This document shows, in pieces, positions 60,053 through 64,000 of a DNA stretch of 64,000 nt (within the stretch, counting starts at the first letter, position 1; every line of letters begins with the position of its first letter). The DNA comes from JAEZHK01 sp964575255 (GTDB lineage: Bacteria; Bacillota; Clostridia; Christensenellales; Aristaeellaceae). The stretch covers positions 1-64,000 of the forward strand of contig CAZNPZ010000002.1 in the NCBI GenBank assembly GCA_964575255.1. Direction: 5' to 3'. The position numbers were made by a program, and so were the translations under genes. The notes below the pieces were generated by a model that was not told where the DNA came from, did no database searches, and saw nothing but the letters and a program-made list of their open reading frames with translations.

Positions 60053-60086
60053 TACGCGCGGGTCGTCAGAAGACGCACCGCGCGTA
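60053..60086 (-). terminator. Possible terminator of the 2-oxoacid dehydrogenase operon
   Basis: A 9-bp stem TACGCGCGG / CCGCGCGTA with an inner GTC/GAC hairpin lies 32 bases after the E1 stop; the downstream sequence TGCCTTTATATGG has only a weak T-tract. Confidence 0.4.
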
Positions 60087-60117
60087 TTGATATGCGGCAC
60101 AGGTTTTTCAGGACTTC

Positions 60118-62583
60118 TCAGACGCCTTCCCGCAGCGTGCGCAACTTCTCGCCGGGGGTTTGGTTGGTCTCGCGCACGTGTCCAGGCAGCGGCAGAATCT
60201 TCGCGTCGATGGCGTCGAGGATCCAGCTTGGCTGCGGGAAGAACGCGTCTTCCAGCTCGTGGGCGGGGGTGATCCAATTTCGGGCCGCGACGACGACCGG
60301 CGGCGCGTCCAGAAGGTCGAAGCCCAGTTCCGTCACGTTGCGGGCGACCTCACTGGCGTAAGACCCGCGCTCACACGCGTCGGTCACCACGACCAACCGC
60401 CCGGTCTTCTTCACGGAATCCAGCACCATCTGGTAGTCGAACGGCACCAGAGAGCGGGCATCGATGATCTCTGCAGAAAGGCCGTACTTCTCCTTCAGGG
60501 TGTCGGCGGCCTGAAGCGCGCGGTACAGCACCGCGCCGAAGGTGAGGATGGTGATGTCGGAACCGGGCCGCTTGATGTCGGGCTTGCCCAGTTCAATTTC
60601 GTAGTATTCCGCCGGGACGCCGCCCTCATGGAACATTTCGCCCACGTCGTAGATGCGCTGGCTCTCAAAGAACACCACAGGGTCGGTTCCGGCGAGTGCC
60701 GCCGCCATCATGCCCTTCGCATCGTAGGGGGTGGCGGGGAAGACGACCTTGAGGCCGGGGATGTGGGCGGTCAGCGCCGTCCAGTCCTGCGAGTGCTGCG
60801 CGCCGTACTTGGAGCCGACCGATACGCGAAGCACCATCGGCATCTTGATCACGTCTGCGCTCATCGCCTGCCACTTGGACATCTGGTTGAACACTTCGTC
60901 GCCCGCGCGGCCCAGGAAGTCGCAGTACATCAGCTCGACCAACGCGCGGCCGCCCGCCATCGCGTAGCCGACGCCGGTGCCGACGATCGCGGCCTCGGAG
61001 ATCGGAGAGTTGAACAGGCGGTGGTAGGGGAGCGCCTCGGTCAGCCCGCGGTACACCGCGAACGCGCCGCCCCAGTCGCGCACGTCCTCGCCGTAGGAGA
61101 CCAGCGTCGGATCCTTGTAGAACCGGTCGATGACCGCTTCGAAGATGCCGTCGCGCAGCTGGTAGAGCTTGTTTTTGGAGACGGGTTTGCCGTCCTTCAT
61201 GTAGAAACGTTCCTTGCCCGCGATGGCTTTGACGCGCGGGTTTTCCTCAAGCGGCATCAGAACGTCCGGTTTGTTGGTGTCAAACGCCTCGACGTGGCCG
61301 TTTGAGAACATCATGCTGCTGATGCACTCCGGGTCTTTATGGAAGTCCATGCGCGGCGACACGGCGTCGTCGATGGACAGCTTGAAGTTTTTCATAATCG
61401 CGGCGTTCACCGTTTCATGGATCGCGTCGCACTCCGTTTCCGTCGCGACGCCCGCTTCGATCAGCTGCGCGCGGTAGGTCTTGATCGGATCGACCGCTTC
61501 CCACGCGGCGATTTCTTCTTTGGTGCGGTAGGAGGAGGAGTCGGACGGGCTGTGCCCGGCGAAGCGGTAGGTGAGCACGTCGAGGAGCACCGGCCCCTTG
61601 CCTTCTGTGAGCAGCTGTTTCTTGCGGCCGTAGGCTTCGATCACCGCGAGCGGGTTGAAGCCGTCCACGCGCTCGGCGTACATCTGCGTGGGCGAGAAGC
61701 CCGCGCCCAGCCGCGCCAGTACGTCGTAGCCCATCGTCTCGCCGACCGTCTGGCCGCCCATGCCATAATTGTTGTTGAAGATGTTGAACAGAACCGGCAG
61801 CCCCGCCTTCATGTCGCCTTCCCACAGCGTCGTGAACTGACCCATCGACGCGAAGTTCAGCGCCTCCAGCACCGGGCCGCAGCCCAGCGACCCGTCGCCG
61901 ATGTTGGCGACGACGATGCCCTTTTTGCGGTTGACCTTTTTATACAGCGCCGCGCCCGCCGCGATCGTGCCGCTGCCGCCGACGATGGCGTTGTTCGGGT
62001 ATACGCCGAACGGGGTGAAGAACGTGTGCATTGAGCCGCCCAGGCCGCGGTTGAAGCCGGTCTTGCGGGCGAAGATCTCCGCCATCGCGCCGTAGAGCAG
62101 GAAGTCCATCGCCAGCGCCTTGACCGATGTGTGCGCGCCGGTATCGACGGCCCTCAGGATTTCGCCGCCAAAGAACTCCTTCATAATTTTAAGGAGCGCG
62201 TCGTCGGACAGCTTCTCGATCGCGGAGAGGCTCTTGGCCAGGATCTCGCCGTGGCTGCGGTGGGAGCCGAAGATGAAGTCGTTCTCATCCAGGTGGAACG
62301 CCATGCCGACCGCCGAGGCCTCCTGACCCATCGAAAGGTGCGCCGGGCCGGGGTGGTTGTAGGCGATGCCCTTGTACTCGCCGGTAGTCTTGATGAGGTT
62401 GAGCATCGTCTCAAATTCGCGCAGCGTCAGCATATCGCGGTAGATATCGAGAAGCTGGCGGGTCGTGAGGTGGCCGACCTCGTCCTTGACCGACTTCTGA
62501 TATGTGTTGACCGGGATATCCTCAAAATGTACTTTGCCGGGTTTCCGAAGCGCCGACGGATCGACAAACAGTTGCTTGGACAA
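60118..62583 (-). CDS. Fused 2-oxoacid dehydrogenase E1 (alpha + beta subunits, thiamine diphosphate-dependent)
   Basis: 821 residues from TTG 62583 with AAGGAG upstream. Residues about 40-430 are an E1-alpha subunit: AYNHPGPAHLSMGQEASAVG, the ThDP/Mg motif GDGSLGCG (about 226) through FNNNYGMGG (about 271), and YRFAGHSPSDSSSYRT. Residues about 475-821 are an E1-beta subunit: VSYGEDVRDWGGAFAVYRGL, FNSPISEAAIVGTGVGYAMA, and LVVVTDACERGSYASEVARN. It decarboxylates a 2-oxoacid (pyruvate, acetoin or a branched-chain oxoacid) and passes the acyl group to a lipoyl E2. The E3 gene is just upstream; no E2 is in the window. A linker of about 45 residues joins the halves. Confidence 0.92.
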   Translation of the reverse strand: MSKQLFVDPSALRKPGKVHFEDIPVNTYQKSVKDEVGHLTTRQLLDIYRDMLTLREFETMLNLIKTTGEYKGIAYNHPGPAHLSMGQEASAVGMAFHLDENDFIFGSHRSHGEILAKSLSAIEKLSDDALLKIMKEFFGGEILRAVDTGAHTSVKALAMDFLLYGAMAEIFARKTGFNRGLGGSMHTFFTPFGVYPNNAIVGGSGTIAAGAALYKKVNRKKGIVVANIGDGSLGCGPVLEALNFASMGQFTTLWEGDMKAGLPVLFNIFNNNYGMGGQTVGETMGYDVLARLGAGFSPTQMYAERVDGFNPLAVIEAYGRKKQLLTEGKGPVLLDVLTYRFAGHSPSDSSSYRTKEEIAAWEAVDPIKTYRAQLIEAGVATETECDAIHETVNAAIMKNFKLSIDDAVSPRMDFHKDPECISSMMFSNGHVEAFDTNKPDVLMPLEENPRVKAIAGKERFYMKDGKPVSKNKLYQLRDGIFEAVIDRFYKDPTLVSYGEDVRDWGGAFAVYRGLTEALPYHRLFNSPISEAAIVGTGVGYAMAGGRALVELMYCDFLGRAGDEVFNQMSKWQAMSADVIKMPMVLRVSVGSKYGAQHSQDWTALTAHIPGLKVVFPATPYDAKGMMAAALAGTDPVVFFESQRIYDVGEMFHEGGVPAEYYEIELGKPDIKRPGSDITILTFGAVLYRALQAADTLKEKYGLSAEIIDARSLVPFDYQMVLDSVKKTGRLVVVTDACERGSYASEVARNVTELGFDLLDAPPVVVAARNWITPAHELEDAFFPQPSWILDAIDAKILPLPGHVRETNQTPGEKLRTLREGV

Positions 62584-62615
62584 TCTGGTTCACTCCTTAA
62601 GTAATTTACGCTCAA

Positions 62616-63983
62616 TCAGTCGTCAAATTCCCAAATTACCTCGCGGATGATTTCTGACACGGTGGGGTGGGGGAAGATGATTTCCTTCGCGTCCTGAACG
62701 CGCAGTTCGCTCTCGATCATCTGCGCCGCGCCCCAGATGATTTCGGAGGCATAGCCGCCGATCATGTGTACGCCGATCACGTTTCGGTGTTTCGCGTGCA
62801 CCAGTACCTTGCACAGCCCATCCTCGCCCTCGTTTTCGGCAACGAAGCGGCCCGCGTAGCGCATCGAGAGTTTCTTGACCTCGTAAGGGATGCCCGCCTC
62901 CTTCGCGGCCTCCTCGGTGTAGCCGACGCAGGCGACTTCCGGTTTGGTGTAGATGACGGCGGGGTTCGCGCCGTAGCGCATCGTGTCTTTCTTCCCCAGC
63001 ATGGTATTCACCGCCACCTCGCTCTCGCGGTAGGCGGTATGCGCCAGCATCTGGATGCCGTTGACGTCGCCCGCGGCGTAGACGCCTTCGACGTTGGTTC
63101 GCCCCTGCGGGTCGGTGACGATCCCGGCGCGGCTGGTCTCGACGCCCAACGCCTCAAGGCCGAGTCCCGCGAGGTTCGCGCGGCGGCCGATCGCGCACAG
63201 CGCCTTGTCGCAGCGAAGCTCCACGGGCTTCCCGTCCGCTTCGCACAGCACGCTGCTTGCGGTGAGGCCGGTGACCTTCGTGCCCAAGAGGAACTTGACG
63301 CCCTTCTTCTGGTACTCCTTGAGCAGGATCGTTCGGATCTCGCCGTCGGTGGGGCCTGCGATGTGGTCCAGCATCTCGACGACGGTGACCTCGCTTCCGG
63401 CGGTGTTGTAGTAGGCGGCCATTTCAAGGCCGATCACGCCGCCGCCGATGATGACGAGCGCCTTGGGCACTTCCGGCAGTTCCAGCACCTCGCGATTGGT
63501 AATCGCGAAGCCGGACGCGATCGCTTCCTTTAAGCCGGGGATCGGCGGGATGACTGGCGACGATCCGGCGGCGATCAGAAGTTTCTTCGCTTCGTAGGTT
63601 TGCCCGTCCGCCTCCACCGAGAAGCCGCCCGGAACGCGGCCGGTGAGCTTCGCCTGCGCCTTTACGACGGTGACGCCCGCGCCCTTGAGTTTCGCGCCGA
63701 CGCCAGCAACCAGCACGCGGACGACCTTGCCGCGCCGCGCGACGACAGCCTTGTGGTCAAGCGACGCGTCCGAGACCTTGACGCCGTACTTCTCCGCGTG
63801 CTTCGCCGTCTCGTACACCTTCGCGGAATAGAGCAGCGCCTTGGACGGGATGCAGCCCTCGTTCAGACACACGCCGCCGAGGGAATTCTTCTCAAACAGG
63901 CAGACATTCAGCCCCGCGTGGGCGGCGCGCTCCGCGCCCAAGTATCCGGCGGGGCCGCCGCCGATGACGATCAAATCGTACAT
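62616..63983 (-). CDS. lpdA: Dihydrolipoyl dehydrogenase (E3)
   Basis: 455 residues. FAD site VIGGGPAGYLGAERAA at the N-terminus, redox-active Cys39-Cys44 in GGVCLNEGCIPSK, NAD site IIGGGVIGLEMAAYY (about 175), second FAD motif YAAGDVNG, and the active-site base His439 with Glu444 in HPTVSEIIREV. It reoxidises the dihydrolipoyl group of the E2 with NAD+. There is no N-terminal lipoyl domain. GAAAGGATG precedes the ATG. It precedes the E1 gene by 32 bases; upstream genes lie beyond the right edge. Confidence 0.96.
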   Translation of the reverse strand: MYDLIVIGGGPAGYLGAERAAHAGLNVCLFEKNSLGGVCLNEGCIPSKALLYSAKVYETAKHAEKYGVKVSDASLDHKAVVARRGKVVRVLVAGVGAKLKGAGVTVVKAQAKLTGRVPGGFSVEADGQTYEAKKLLIAAGSSPVIPPIPGLKEAIASGFAITNREVLELPEVPKALVIIGGGVIGLEMAAYYNTAGSEVTVVEMLDHIAGPTDGEIRTILLKEYQKKGVKFLLGTKVTGLTASSVLCEADGKPVELRCDKALCAIGRRANLAGLGLEALGVETSRAGIVTDPQGRTNVEGVYAAGDVNGIQMLAHTAYRESEVAVNTMLGKKDTMRYGANPAVIYTKPEVACVGYTEEAAKEAGIPYEVKKLSMRYAGRFVAENEGEDGLCKVLVHAKHRNVIGVHMIGGYASEIIWGAAQMIESELRVQDAKEIIFPHPTVSEIIREVIWEFDD

Positions 63984-64000
63984 GTTGTCATCCTTTCGCG

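Overview
The window is a G+C-rich chromosomal segment of an anaerobic-looking, low-copy-IS Gram-positive bacterium, most likely a gut-type Clostridia (Christensenellales or a related lineage; the exact taxon is inference). Evidence: strong Shine-Dalgarno sites (GGAGG) before nearly every gene, consensus SigA-type promoters, frequent TTG and GTG starts, Firmicute gene clusters (rpmH-rnpA-yidD-yidC-jag, ybaB-recR, rplM-rpsI), YesM/YesN-type two-component systems and many solute-binding-protein (SBP) transport genes. No rRNA, tRNA, CRISPR array, phage or insertion sequence was recognised.

Layout. 0-5.5 kb: a partial acyl-adenylating enzyme and a short-chain dehydrogenase, a truncated peroxiredoxin reading into a pirin, a MerR/GyrI-type regulator with its own operator-promoter, and a DUF3788 protein. 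5.5-12.5 kb: a membrane-anchored protein, then the core cluster jag, yidC, yidD, rnpA, rpmH on the minus strand, a divergent xylose-isomerase-like barrel protein with a zincin, and rpsI/rplM. 12.5-19.6 kb: envelope proteins (YkvI-like permease, pentapeptide protein, a GT-C-like polytopic protein, and a lipoprotein with eight peptidoglycan-binding repeats). 19.9-25.3 kb: response regulator, histidine kinase and two sugar-binding proteins with no transporter. 25.3-29 kb: CorA-like transporter and a GH25 lysozyme with Ig-like domains. 29.1-38.1 kb: a sensory SBP, kinase and regulator followed by a complete galactofuranose-type ABC importer (SBP, ATPase, two permeases). 38.2-43.1 kb: MmcQ/YjbR protein, KdpD/KdpE-like pair, secD-secF. 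43-51.7 kb: birA, a MacAB-type exporter, an MsbA-type exporter, and a CrtO-like acyltransferase with a membrane glycosyltransferase. 51.7-54.1 kb: a decayed EamA transporter, recR, ybaB and a small membrane protein. 54.2-59.9 kb: an oligopeptide permease operon (oppBCDF-A). 60.1-64 kb: a fused 2-oxoacid dehydrogenase E1 (alpha+beta) and its dihydrolipoyl dehydrogenase.

How it works together. The dominant theme is extracellular sugar and peptide sensing and uptake: two SBP/histidine-kinase/AraC-regulator modules, one beside an importer and one free of any importer, plus the Opp peptide importer. The rest is housekeeping (membrane-protein insertion and secretion, ribosomal proteins, recombination repair) and envelope maintenance.

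The least explained structure is a family of hairpin-rich intergenic repeats of about 120-230 bp (clear copies at 14.17, 19.64, 26.21 and, inverted, 40.44 kb; a diverged relative at 11.15 kb), two of which begin only 2-3 bases after a stop codon. Functional statements below come from reading motifs by eye; no database search was run.
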